The notes: generated from the letters alone by a model not told the origin. 9,186 nucleotides of DNA from Arthrobacter sp. (GCA_025464545.1 JAODMA010000274.1:1-9186), one strand, 5' to 3'. Numbered from the stretch's first letter, positions 1 to 6,868 are shown. Translations and numbers: made by a program.

Positions 1-2825
1 GATGCGGTGCCCTTGTCGGCTGCCACCACGAGGTAGGAATCGTCGTCGTCGTGGCGTACGACGTCGGCCGGCGGCACGAGCGTTTCGCCGTCCGGCATCG
101 CGATGAGGTTGTCCGTTACGTCCAGCAGGCCGCGGATGAAGGTCTTGTAGCTTTCGATGCCTTCGGCCAGCCAGGCGCTCCGGTCCACCGCCGGGTCCGG
201 CAGCTGCTTCGCGTAGAAGCCACCCTTGGCCCCCGTGGGGACGATCACGGCGTTCTTGACGGTCTGGGCCTTGACGAGGCCGAGGATTTCGGTGCGGAAA
301 TCCTCGCGGCGGTCCGACCAGCGCAGCCCGCCGCGGGCCACCTTGCCGAAGCGGAGGTGCACGCCCTCGACCCTTGGCGAATAGACCCAGATCTCGAACA
401 TCGGCCGGGGGAACGGCAGGCCATCGATGAGGGCCGGATTCAGCTTGAAGCTGACGTGGGTTTTGTTCTGGTAGAAGTTCGTCCTCAGCGTGGCCTGGAT
501 CAGGTTCGCGAAGGTGCGCAGGACCCGGTCCGCGTCGAGGGTCGCCACCTGATCGATCGCCGCATCCAATTGAGCCCGGACCTCCTCCTGCCTGGCCCTG
601 CGCTCGTCTGGCTCCAGCGAGGGATCGAAGCGGGCTGCGAACAGGGCGTTGAGTGCGCGGGTGACGTCCGGATTGCCCAGGAGGGTGTCCGACATGAACT
701 CAAAGGAGTTCGTGTTGCCCATCTGTCGCATGTACTTCGCATAGGCACGCAACACAATGACCTGCCGCCAGTGCATGCCTTCACGGAGCACCAGGCGGTC
801 GAAGCTGTCCGACTCCACGGCACCGGACACGGCCGCGCCGAAGGCCTCGGCGAGCCGTTGTCCTGTGCTCAGCGGGTCCACCCCGGCCGGGTACTTCAGG
901 CCGAGGTCATACAGGAAGAAGTCGCGCTGGTCTGCCGTCTCGATCTCGAAGGGACGTTCGTCCAGCACCTCAAGGCCGAGGTTGTGGAAGTACGGCAGGA
1001 TCTGGCTCAGGCTCTTGGGCTCCAGCATGTAGAGCTTGACCCGGGCGTCTTCCTCTAGCGTAGCGCCGGCACCGGCCGGAAGGTACACGTGGACGCCGGG
1101 CTCTTCCCGGACGCCCTCGCCGGCCCGTTCGGCGGCCGCACCATACTTCTCGAAGCGGGCAATGTCCTGCAGGGCATCTTCCACTTCGTAGTCGACCCGA
1201 TAGCTGGCCGGGAAGGCCTCGGCCCAGATCAAAGCCAGTTCCTTCGCCGTGATGTCACCCGCGGCGGATTCCCGGGCGGCTGCATCGCCCGCGGCCTGCC
1301 CGGCGCCATCGCCCCGGGCCCGGAGAACCTCGGAGATGCCTTCACTCCAGGACCGTGCGGCCCGGACCAGGCGCTTCTCCAGCTCGTCGCTGCTGATGTT
1401 GCTGACATCGGCACCCTTGGGGAGCCGGATGCGGAAGAAGAGGCGCGCCAGCGCGGACTCGGTCATCCGGGCCTCGTAGTCGATGGACACCGCGTTGAAT
1501 GTCTCCCGCAGTTCCTCTTCAATGCGCAGGCGCACATTCGTGGTGTACCGGTCCCGGGGAAGGTAGACGAGGGCGGACATGAACCGGCCATAGATGTCCG
1601 GGCGGAGGAACAGCCGGGTCCGGCGTCGTTCCTGCAGCCGCTGGATGCCCGTGGCAATGGCGGCCAGATCGGGGATCTCGATCTGGAACAGCTCGTCGCG
1701 GGGATACGTCTCGAGGATGCCCAGCAGGTCTTTGCCGGAGTGGGAATCCGGCGGGAAGCCGGCATCGCGCAGGACGGCGGCCACTTTCTCGCGGACTACC
1801 GGAATGTCGCGGACGGAGCCTGCGTACGCGCTGGTGGCAAAGAGCCCGATGAAGCGGCGCTCCCCGTTGACGTTGCCGGCCGCATCAAAGCTCTTTACAC
1901 CGATGTAGTCGAGATAGGCCGGGCGGTGCACGGTGGACCGGGAGTTCGCTTTCGTGATCACGAGGGCGCGCTTCTCCCGTGCCTTTTGGCGCCCCGTTTC
2001 CGTGAGGTGCTGGATCTGGTGCCGGGTGGTGGCACTGGGGCGCAGCAGCCCGAGACCGCTCTCTTCCCGCGGTTCCAGGACATCCTCGCCTGATTCGTTC
2101 TTGAGGTCATATTCGCGGTAGCCGAGGAAGGTGAAGTTCCCGTCGTCCAGCCAGCGCAGCAGCTCCTGGGCCTGGCGGAGTTCGACGATCTGGGCGGGGT
2201 TGGCGACCTTGTCCAGGTCCCGGGCGATCTCCTGTGCTTTGTTCCGCATTTTCGGCCAGTCCTCGACGGCAGCACGGACGCCACGCAGGACGCTGCCGAG
2301 GCCCTCGACGAGCTCGGCGTGCTTGGCCTGGTCCGCCCGGTCGATTTCGACGGCAATCCACGATTCCATGTGCGAGGCGTTGTCGCCGTCGGCAATCAGG
2401 TGGGCCACATTCGGCATCGCCGCGGTATCACCACTCGAGATGCCGAGATGTGAAGGAACGCGGGCAATCTTGACGAGCTCGCCGGTCGCGCGGTTCCGCG
2501 TGACGACGAACAACGGGTGCATCACCAGGTGGATCGGTGACTTCTGCCGGACCAGCTCCGCGTTGACCGAGTCGACCAGGAACGGCATATCGTCGGTGAC
2601 AATGTAGACGACGCTGCAGTCGGGTTCGTCAACGACGGCGATGTTGGGAACACCCGGTTGCCGCTGGGCGGCGACCTGGCGGTGTGTCTCGGTCCTGGCG
2701 GTAAGTACGTCCGGCGCGTACGCCCGGGCATCCTCTTCGGCAAGGTGCTCGTAATACTCCCCGAGATACCCTTCCCCGGCACCGATCGAAACGGGTTGAT
2801 CCTCCACGCTGGACCCAGACGACAT
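1..2825 (-). CDS. NAD-specific glutamate dehydrogenase, large (~180 kDa) class, 3' end cut by window edge
   Basis: Oxidatively deaminates glutamate to 2-oxoglutarate with NAD+ in the cytoplasm. I translated the minus strand and found one frame of about 941 codons without a stop or frameshift. The family is usually about 1,600 residues, so the C-terminal ~40% lies left of the window. The N-terminal half is the regulatory region with ACT-like domains known for this family; FTFLGYREY (~residues 228-236) and PRDRYTTNVRLRIEEEL (~423-440) are recognisable landmarks. The catalytic core begins near RGGLRWSDRREDFRTEILG (~831), followed by VKAQTVKNAVIVPTGAKGGF, whose lysine (about residue 867) is the expected catalytic one. 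An Ala/Gly-rich stretch at about 498-523 looks like a flexible linker. The start is ATG at 2825, with GGAGG at 2835-2839, nine bases upstream. The SAF/ATPase pair lies upstream on the same strand with a 58-base gap, so co-transcription is possible. In mycobacteria this enzyme class is inhibited by GarA; nothing here shows that directly. Confidence 0.96.
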   Translation of the reverse strand, partial: MSSGSSVEDQPVSIGAGEGYLGEYYEHLAEEDARAYAPDVLTARTETHRQVAAQRQPGVPNIAVVDEPDCSVVYIVTDDMPFLVDSVNAELVRQKSPIHLVMHPLFVVTRNRATGELVKIARVPSHLGISSGDTAAMPNVAHLIADGDNASHMESWIAVEIDRADQAKHAELVEGLGSVLRGVRAAVEDWPKMRNKAQEIARDLDKVANPAQIVELRQAQELLRWLDDGNFTFLGYREYDLKNESGEDVLEPREESGLGLLRPSATTRHQIQHLTETGRQKAREKRALVITKANSRSTVHRPAYLDYIGVKSFDAAGNVNGERRFIGLFATSAYAGSVRDIPVVREKVAAVLRDAGFPPDSHSGKDLLGILETYPRDELFQIEIPDLAAIATGIQRLQERRRTRLFLRPDIYGRFMSALVYLPRDRYTTNVRLRIEEELRETFNAVSIDYEARMTESALARLFFRIRLPKGADVSNISSDELEKRLVRAARSWSEGISEVLRARGDGAGQAAGDAAARESAAGDITAKELALIWAEAFPASYRVDYEVEDALQDIARFEKYGAAAERAGEGVREEPGVHVYLPAGAGATLEEDARVKLYMLEPKSLSQILPYFHNLGLEVLDERPFEIETADQRDFFLYDLGLKYPAGVDPLSTGQRLAEAFGAAVSGAVESDSFDRLVLREGMHWRQVIVLRAYAKYMRQMGNTNSFEFMSDTLLGNPDVTRALNALFAARFDPSLEPDERRARQEEVRAQLDAAIDQVATLDADRVLRTFANLIQATLRTNFYQNKTHVSFKLNPALIDGLPFPRPMFEIWVYSPRVEGVHLRFGKVARGGLRWSDRREDFRTEILGLVKAQTVKNAVIVPTGAKGGFYAKQLPDPAVDRSAWLAEGIESYKTFIRGLLDVTDNLIAMPDGETLVPPADVVRHDDDDSYLVVAADKGTA

Positions 2826-2883
2826 CGACAAACGCCTCCATCAAAAAGTTCATGGGCGCATCATCGCGTCCCTTATGGCGAGC

Positions 2884-4197
2884 CTAACTCTTTGACCGGA
2901 GCTTTGCTGTGGAAGAGAATACAGAGGATTTGAGCTTTCGCTGGGCAGGTGCACAAACCAAATCCGTTATCGCCTTCCGAAGTGCGGACTCTGGGGCCGA
3001 TTCGAGCAGCAGCGAGCCCGCCAGCAGCGCCGCGTCGGCGGCAGCCGTGTCCGCCGGAAGAAAAGCGGACAGGGCGCTCCCGGGTCCGTAGCGTTCCCAG
3101 GCGTCGCGCAATTGACGCTCGGGGCTCCGTCCCACCGCCGCAGAGCGGACCTTGTTCAGCACCACCCGCGGCGTCGCCTGCGGGACGGCGGCTTCCAGCT
3201 GGGCAAGGCCACGCACCAGCCGCGGCACGCCGATGGAATCCGCAGCACCCACGGCGAACACGGTGTCCGCCACTTCAAGGCTTCGCAGCGTGGCGGCGTT
3301 CCGGCGGGGAGCCATCGTATCGAAGCTCAGCTCCTCATCGGCCTCCAGACAGAAGCCGGTGTCGATGACCGTCACGTCGGCGATCTCACGAGCCCGGTCC
3401 AGCACGAGGCTCAGCGCGGCGGCCCGGAGTTCGGTCCAGCGGTCCGCCCGGGTGATCCCGGTGAGCACAAGGAAGGTTCCCGCCTTGGTGGCCACCGGGG
3501 TGGCCACCCTGCGCAGCGCGTCACCATCCAGCAGGCCCTGATCGGCCAGCCTGCAGGCCTGCGCCAGCCCTGCCGCTTCATCCAGCAGTCCCAGCACGCC
3601 TGCGACGCTGGCGCTGTAGCTGTCCGCGTCAACCAGCAGCACGGTCTTGCCCGTGGCGGCCAGTTCTCCGGCGATGTTGGCGGCTACAAAAGTACGGCCC
3701 GGCGAGCCGGCAGGACCCCAAACGGCAATCACCTGACCCGAACCAGGGCGCGGCGGCACAGGCGCAGCAGTGACGCCGGAGGGTCGAAGAGCTGCTCCGG
3801 CACCGTCAAACCCAAGGTCCGCCCCCGGCGCCGGCCGTTGCACAGCACCGCTCAGTTGTGCCACGGCGCCCATGATGCTGCCGGCGAGGGTGGCGGGGTC
3901 AACCCCCGGCAGCTCGGCGGCCACCCCTATCCCCCGCAACCTGGCCATCTCCTCCGGCCTGTCGGCCAGCGCCACGACGGCCACCCCGACGGCAAACAGC
4001 CGGTCCACCAGCGACGCCGTCAGCTCCTCACTTCCCTCCGCCACGACGGCCGCCCGAGCCAGCCCGCTCTGGCACGCGGCGAGCAGCTCCGCGAGCTCAC
4101 TGCAGCGCCGGACGACGGACACCGGCCCGTGGAGGCGCTCCAGCCCGCCGACCAGGTCGTCCCTCGAATGGCCGACCGTCACGACCGGAATGCTCAT
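2884..4197 (-). CDS. CpaE/MinD-like P-loop ATPase with degenerate Walker A
   Basis: This 437-residue protein resembles CpaE/TadZ and ParA/MinD ATPases, which position or regulate membrane-associated machinery. Residues 1-115 look like a receiver-like alpha/beta domain, as in CpaE. A Pro/Ala/Gly-rich linker (~118-153) follows, then the ATPase domain. The P-loop is WGPAGSPGRTF (160-170). Aligned with KGGxGK[T/S], the signature lysine is Ala163 and the phosphate-binding lysine is Arg168. The Walker A' segment LLVDAD (187-192) and a Walker-B-like VTVIDTGF (275-282) are intact. VVLNKVR (345-351) matches the usual late NK strand motif. The C-terminal ~20 residues are basic and serine-rich. Its ATG overlaps the stop of the upstream SAF gene by four bases (ATGA), which indicates translational coupling; only a weak GGCGG-like site precedes it. 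No secretin, secretion ATPase, TadB/C or pilin gene lies beside it. Family-level assignment is reasonably secure. The cellular role, and whether it still hydrolyses ATP, are unknown. Confidence 0.85.
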   Translation of the reverse strand: MSIPVVTVGHSRDDLVGGLERLHGPVSVVRRCSELAELLAACQSGLARAAVVAEGSEELTASLVDRLFAVGVAVVALADRPEEMARLRGIGVAAELPGVDPATLAGSIMGAVAQLSGAVQRPAPGADLGFDGAGAALRPSGVTAAPVPPRPGSGQVIAVWGPAGSPGRTFVAANIAGELAATGKTVLLVDADSYSASVAGVLGLLDEAAGLAQACRLADQGLLDGDALRRVATPVATKAGTFLVLTGITRADRWTELRAAALSLVLDRAREIADVTVIDTGFCLEADEELSFDTMAPRRNAATLRSLEVADTVFAVGAADSIGVPRLVRGLAQLEAAVPQATPRVVLNKVRSAAVGRSPERQLRDAWERYGPGSALSAFLPADTAAADAALLAGSLLLESAPESALRKAITDLVCAPAQRKLKSSVFSSTAKLRSKS

Positions 4198-4838
4198 CGG
4201 GACGTACCGCCGGGGTTCCAGACCACGGAGATTTTCGCCTTGTTGGCCTGAGCGCCCAGAAGTTGCGGCATATGGCTGTCACTGACCAGGACCATCACGA
4301 CCGTTGACCGGGCCGATCCCAGGGCGGTGCTGCCCGGGGTGATCTGTGCGATTTCCGCACCCGGGAGCAGCAGCGTGGGTTGGCTGAATCCGTTGCGGGC
4401 GTCGGGAAGGGCCACCCAGATATCCACCCGCGAGCCGGCCACGGCCTGGGCAGGAAGGACCTCTTCGATGGTCACCGCCACCGGCTTGCGGTCCAGCAGG
4501 TCAGGCTCTCCCAGGCTGTCGCGCGGGACCAGTTGGTCCTTGCCGATCCTCTGAACGGCGACGAGCCCGTCGGCCAGGCCGGACTCCGGCGTCAGGTATC
4601 GCTGCTCCAGGTCGCCGAGCCGGACCTTGACCCGGTGCAGCTTGTCCTCCGTCAACAGCTCCCCCACGGCGATCGGCTCCCGCGCGGCGTATGCCTCCAT
4701 GGTCTGGTCGGCAGCCCCCAGCAACGAGATGACGCCCGCCATCGACGCGAGCACAAGCAGGATTCCGACGATGAGCCGGGGGTCTTTCCAGGAGGGTTTC
4801 TTCAGCCGCGCACCACCGGTCACCATGCCCACGCTCAT
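4194..4838 (-). CDS. SAF-domain membrane-anchored protein, CpaB/RcpC-like
   Basis: This 214-residue protein has a short basic cytoplasmic N-terminus (RLKKPSWKDPR, 11-21), one membrane segment (~21-41) and an extracytoplasmic remainder. Residues ~48-108 fit a SAF domain: AAREPIAVGELLTEDKL, then a GLVAVQRIGKDQLVPRDSL stretch. GSRVDIWVALPD (135-146) is the RcpC/CpaB-type motif that follows. In Flp/Tad pilus systems CpaB is an envelope assembly factor. Here it stands only with a CpaE-like ATPase, so the role is inferred by family and not established. The start is ATG 4838, preceded by AAGGGGAG at 4845-4852 with six bases between; an in-frame ATG four codons later has no comparable site. The gene is divergent from the helix-turn-helix gene at 4989, with 150 bases between the two starts, and its last bases overlap the ATPase start. 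Confidence 0.88.
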   Translation of the reverse strand: MSVGMVTGGARLKKPSWKDPRLIVGILLVLASMAGVISLLGAADQTMEAYAAREPIAVGELLTEDKLHRVKVRLGDLEQRYLTPESGLADGLVAVQRIGKDQLVPRDSLGEPDLLDRKPVAVTIEEVLPAQAVAGSRVDIWVALPDARNGFSQPTLLLPGAEIAQITPGSTALGSARSTVVMVLVSDSHMPQLLGAQANKAKISVVWNPGGTSR

Positions 4839-4897
4839 GCGCCGCTCCCCTTGTTGTCACCGTCCGGCCGCTGGTGCCGGGAATCATCATTGTGACG

Positions 4898-4919
4898 TCT
4901 TCCGGCCCGGTCCGGAAGA
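4898..4919. promoter_or_regulatory. 8-bp inverted repeat between divergent genes, candidate operator
   Basis: TCTTCCGG (4898-4905) and CCGGAAGA (4912-4919) are perfect inverted copies separated by six bases (CCCGGT). The arms are 14 bases apart centre to centre. The dyad lies about 60 bases upstream of the SAF gene start and 70 bases upstream of the helix-turn-helix gene start. There is no T tract on either side, so a protein-binding site is more plausible than a terminator. I found no convincing -35/-10 pair in this 150-base region on either strand. An 8-bp dyad can arise by chance in GC-rich DNA. Confidence 0.35.
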
Positions 4920-4988
4920 TGCAGGACCAAACAAGTACAAATTGGGGATAACGGCACCAGATGAACCCATCGGTGGCAAAATGGAGTC

Positions 4989-5204
4989 ATGCCCCGATTC
5001 CTCACCCTGGCAGATGTTGCCGAGCAGCTCCAGATCAATGCTCCGGCTGCCTATGCGCTGGTGCGCAGCGGCGAACTCAAGGCCATCCAGGTCGGCGGCA
5101 GAGGCCAGTGGCGTGTGGAGGAAAAGATGCTCGAGCAATACATCGAGGAGCGCTACGCCGAAGCCAGCCGCATGATCGCGGAGGCCAAGTCGAAGAACGC
5201 CTGA
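4989..5204 (+). CDS. Small helix-turn-helix DNA-binding protein (excisionase/BldC-like, MerR-type fold)
   Basis: A 71-residue, almost single-domain DNA-binding protein. LTLADVAEQLQI (5-16) is the first helix and turn, NAPAAYALVRSGEL (17-30) fits the recognition helix, and KAIQVGGRGQWRVEEKMLEQY (31-51) is the wing with the following helix, the HTH_17/excisionase pattern. The remaining 20 residues form a charged helix. Its size and layout are close to BldC (about 68 residues) of Streptomyces, but the wing (GGRGQWRV instead of BldC's GGHRRYR type) makes it a different subfamily. No integrase or phage gene is nearby, so a phage excisionase is unlikely. The ATG at 4989 is the only possible start, because an in-frame stop lies at 4962. 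GGAG (4983-4986) sits only two bases before it, an unusually short spacing. The gene is divergent from the SAF gene and convergent with the 200-residue gene, 61 bases between ends. Targets are unknown. Confidence 0.9.
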   Translation: MPRFLTLADVAEQLQINAPAAYALVRSGELKAIQVGGRGQWRVEEKMLEQYIEERYAEASRMIAEAKSKNA

Positions 5205-5265
5205 GCGGTTCTGCGGCCGCTCCTGTCCTCGATTGCGGCGCCGGCGGACCGACCCGCAGGACCCG

Positions 5266-5868
5266 CTACGCCGCCGGGTGCGTCGCCGAACCGCGCTGAG
5301 CCTCCGCATTCCGGGCTGATTTGAGGGCCACCAGGGCGCCGAACGGAATCGTGATTATCTGGCGGACGTTGGAGTGCCGCCGGTCCTCCCCGTACTCCGT
5401 CACGGCCAGGTCCAGGTGGTCCCGCCCGACTCTGTCGATCACGCCGTGCACGGTGGTTTCCGTTCCGGCACCCCTCACCGCCAGGACCGACAGTCGCGTC
5501 CGGTCTCTCGCCAGCCCGCGCAGCGCGTTTGCGAGACCGAGCCGCTGTCGTACCTTGGAGGGCTCCGCTACAGCCAGCCGGGAGAGCCCCACGTACTGGA
5601 CCGCTGCCGCGTAGGGGATGAGAACCTCGTTACGGGGGTCGTGCAGGACCAGCGCCTGGCTGCCGGCGTGACTCAGCGTGCCCTCGAACACCGATCCTGA
5701 CGAGACCTGGACACCGATCCGGAGGCCGAGCGAGCCCCGGAGCCTGTCGGCCAGCTCCACCCCAGCGGCATCCGCGCGCATCCGGTCCGCGATCTCCGCG
5801 TCCAGGTTCAGCCGCTCGCTGGCGGCCAGCTGTGCCTCCAGGTCCGTGAACAGGGCGTCCCAACGCAT
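5266..5868 (-). CDS. Conserved-looking actinobacterial protein of unknown function with two barrel-like repeats
   Basis: I do not recognise a named function. The 200-residue product begins MRWDALFTDLEAQL and has an acidic, probably helical N-terminus (1-45). Two segments of similar layout follow: 46-96 (with SVFEGTLSHAGSQALVLHD and then EVLIPYAAAVQYV) and 126-183 (with TTVHGVIDRVGRDHLDLAV and then IITIPFGALVAL). Each reads strand, G-V/I turn, G-x-D/Q-x-L-x-L, then a V/I-IP-A/G-A strand, suggestive of a duplicated Sm-like or PRC-type small barrel. A helix (102-123) links them. There is no signal peptide or membrane segment. The open frame extends 24 codons further upstream (to 5940), but I place the start at ATG 5868. 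A -35/-10 pair lies exactly where transcription would begin at that ATG, no Shine-Dalgarno precedes it, and the extra 24 codons would cover the promoter. Automatic annotations of such proteins sometimes call them regulators; I see no helix-turn-helix. Confidence 0.85.
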   Translation of the reverse strand: MRWDALFTDLEAQLAASERLNLDAEIADRMRADAAGVELADRLRGSLGLRIGVQVSSGSVFEGTLSHAGSQALVLHDPRNEVLIPYAAAVQYVGLSRLAVAEPSKVRQRLGLANALRGLARDRTRLSVLAVRGAGTETTVHGVIDRVGRDHLDLAVTEYGEDRRHSNVRQIITIPFGALVALKSARNAEAQRGSATHPAA

Positions 5869-5874
5869 GGCGTC

Positions 5875-5903
5875 AGCGTAGGCGCGCGCCGATCCCGGGT
5901 CAA
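5875..5903 (-). promoter_or_regulatory. Predicted sigma70-type promoter giving a leaderless mRNA
   Basis: On the minus strand, TTGACC (5903-5898) is followed after exactly 17 bases by TACGCT (5880-5875). This matches TTGACA at five of six positions and TATAAT at the conserved T, A and final T. Six bases separate the -10 element from the ATG at 5868, so transcription would start at or next to the A of the start codon. Leaderless mRNAs are common in Actinobacteria, and the absence of a Shine-Dalgarno site agrees with this. Confidence 0.55.
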
Positions 5904-5966
5904 TCCACACGGTTCCGCTCCGCCCTAGACAAACCAGCACCTAGAGGATCACACTCGAATAAATGC

Positions 5967-6012
5967 ATCAAACCACCTCAAATTACATCAAACAGCATAA
6001 ACAGAGTACAAA
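5967..6012 (+). repeat. 10-bp-phased AT-rich direct repeats upstream of the LysM gene
   Basis: TCAAA occurs at 5968-5972, 5978-5982 and 5988-5992, exactly 10 bases apart. Degenerate copies follow in the same phase at 5998-6002 (TAAAC) and 6008-6012 (ACAAA). The first and third copies share ATCAAAC. The tract is strikingly AT-rich against its GC-rich surroundings and ends at the ribosome binding site of the LysM gene. One-helical-turn spacing fits either a protein bound head to tail on direct repeats, as described for BldC, or phased A-tracts that curve the DNA. The open frame through it (from ATG 5963) reads as low-quality Gln/Thr/Lys-rich sequence, so I treat it as noncoding. Confidence 0.5.
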
Positions 6013-6017
6013 GGAGG
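6011..6017 (+). promoter_or_regulatory. Strong Shine-Dalgarno site that fixes the LysM gene start
   Basis: AAGGAGG at 6011-6017 is a near-perfect anti-16S match with five bases to ATG 6023. It decides this start over the in-frame ATG at 5963, which has no comparable site. Confidence 0.88.
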
Positions 6018-6022
6018 ACGTC

Positions 6023-6868
6023 ATGAGCGGTGGCCGGACTGCACCCGGGATGCGGCGGGAGTTTCCAGCGACCGATGCCGCAATGGCTGCCGTGATTCTG
6101 CTACTGGGTTTGTCCCTGGCGGGATCCGGAGGCAGCCTGGCGCGACGCCTGCGCTCCTCTTCGGCGCGGCAGCAGTCGCTGTCGTTTGAGGATCAGCTCG
6201 GGATCGTCGCCAACACCACCGGCCTGATCCTGATCACCTGGTGGGCCATGTCGCTGGTGATCGCGCTAGTCGCGGCGCTGCTGGAGCGCAGCGGAAGGAC
6301 CGGTGCCGCTACGGTCACAGGGAAGTTCAGCCCGGCTTTCATGCGCCGCCTCGCTTTCACCGCCGTCGGATTCCAGTTGCTCACCGCCCCACTTGCTACC
6401 GCCGCCACGCTGGTCCGCCCGGAGCCCTTACCCCGGCCGGCTGTCTCCGCACTCTGGACGCCGACGACGGCGGCTGCTGAAGGTCTGGTTCTCCCCCGCC
6501 CCCTGCAGGTCTTTGCCGCCCCGGCGCCCCGGCACAGTTCCGCGCCGCCCACTCGCGAGTTGGGCGGCGACGGCCCGGCCCCGGACGTCAGCCAGGACTG
6601 GATGCCGCGGGTTCCGGCAGTGGAGCCCGGCATTCTGGCCGCGCGGCAGCTCCGCACGCAGGAACCCGCGGAGGGTGGTGCCGAAGTGACGGTCCGCGCC
6701 GGTGATTCGCTGTGGAGCCTGGCCGCCGCCCGGCTCGGGCCGTTAGCGTCGGACGTCGACATCGCCAGGGAATGGCCCCGGCTGTATCGGGCCAACCGGG
6801 AAGTGATTGGCGATAGCCCCCACCTCCTGCGTCCGGGCCAGATCCTTAGACTACCCGCCGGTGAGTGA
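6023..6868 (+). CDS. Membrane protein with C-terminal LysM peptidoglycan-binding domain
   Basis: The 281-residue protein has three hydrophobic segments: ~17-36, ~63-87 (with NTTGLILITWWAMSLVIALV) and ~110-129. A long Pro/Ala-rich linker (~131-215) follows, then one LysM domain at ~222-278. The LysM part shows VTVRAGDSLWSLAA at its start, WPRLYRANREVIGDSPHLL in the middle and LRPGQILRLP at its end, all classic for the family, which binds N-acetylglucosamine in peptidoglycan. With three spans and a basic N-terminus, the C-terminal LysM domain is predicted to lie outside the membrane, tethering it to the cell wall. There is no catalytic domain, so a structural or scaffolding role is likelier than hydrolysis. 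The Rv3235-family gene follows after 85 bases. The upstream phased AT-rich array is the obvious candidate regulatory site. Confidence 0.92.
   Translation: MSGGRTAPGMRREFPATDAAMAAVILLLGLSLAGSGGSLARRLRSSSARQQSLSFEDQLGIVANTTGLILITWWAMSLVIALVAALLERSGRTGAATVTGKFSPAFMRRLAFTAVGFQLLTAPLATAATLVRPEPLPRPAVSALWTPTTAAAEGLVLPRPLQVFAAPAPRHSSAPPTRELGGDGPAPDVSQDWMPRVPAVEPGILAARQLRTQEPAEGGAEVTVRAGDSLWSLAAARLGPLASDVDIAREWPRLYRANREVIGDSPHLLRPGQILRLPAGE

Noticed and set aside
51..2093. Two long plus-strand open frames (51-1058 and 1089-2093, 335 and 334 codons)
   Set aside because: They lie opposite the unbroken glutamate dehydrogenase frame, have no ribosome binding sites or recognisable domains, and read as reverse-complement shadows of a high-GC gene.
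3112..4251. 379-codon plus-strand open frame
   Set aside because: Antisense to the CpaE-like ATPase; His/Arg/Gly/Pro-rich low-quality composition typical of a shadow frame.
4989..5204. Phage excisionase interpretation of the HTH protein
   Set aside because: No integrase, attachment site or phage gene is near; its chromosomal neighbours are housekeeping or envelope genes.
5869..5940. Upstream start (5940) for the 200-residue protein
   Set aside because: It would place the coding sequence over a well-formed promoter and has no ribosome binding site.
5924..5945. CCTAGA direct repeat (5924-5929 and 5940-5945) between the divergent genes
   Set aside because: Six bases repeated twice is not enough to separate from chance, and it does not align with a promoter element I trust.
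5967..6012. Phased repeats as a CRISPR array or transposon end
   Set aside because: The units are 5-7 bases with a 10-base period, far too short for CRISPR repeats, and there is no transposase or terminal inverted repeat.
5963..6022. Upstream ATG 5963 as start of the LysM protein
   Set aside because: The extra 20 residues are encoded by the phased AT-rich array, and the strong AAGGAGG site serves ATG 6023.
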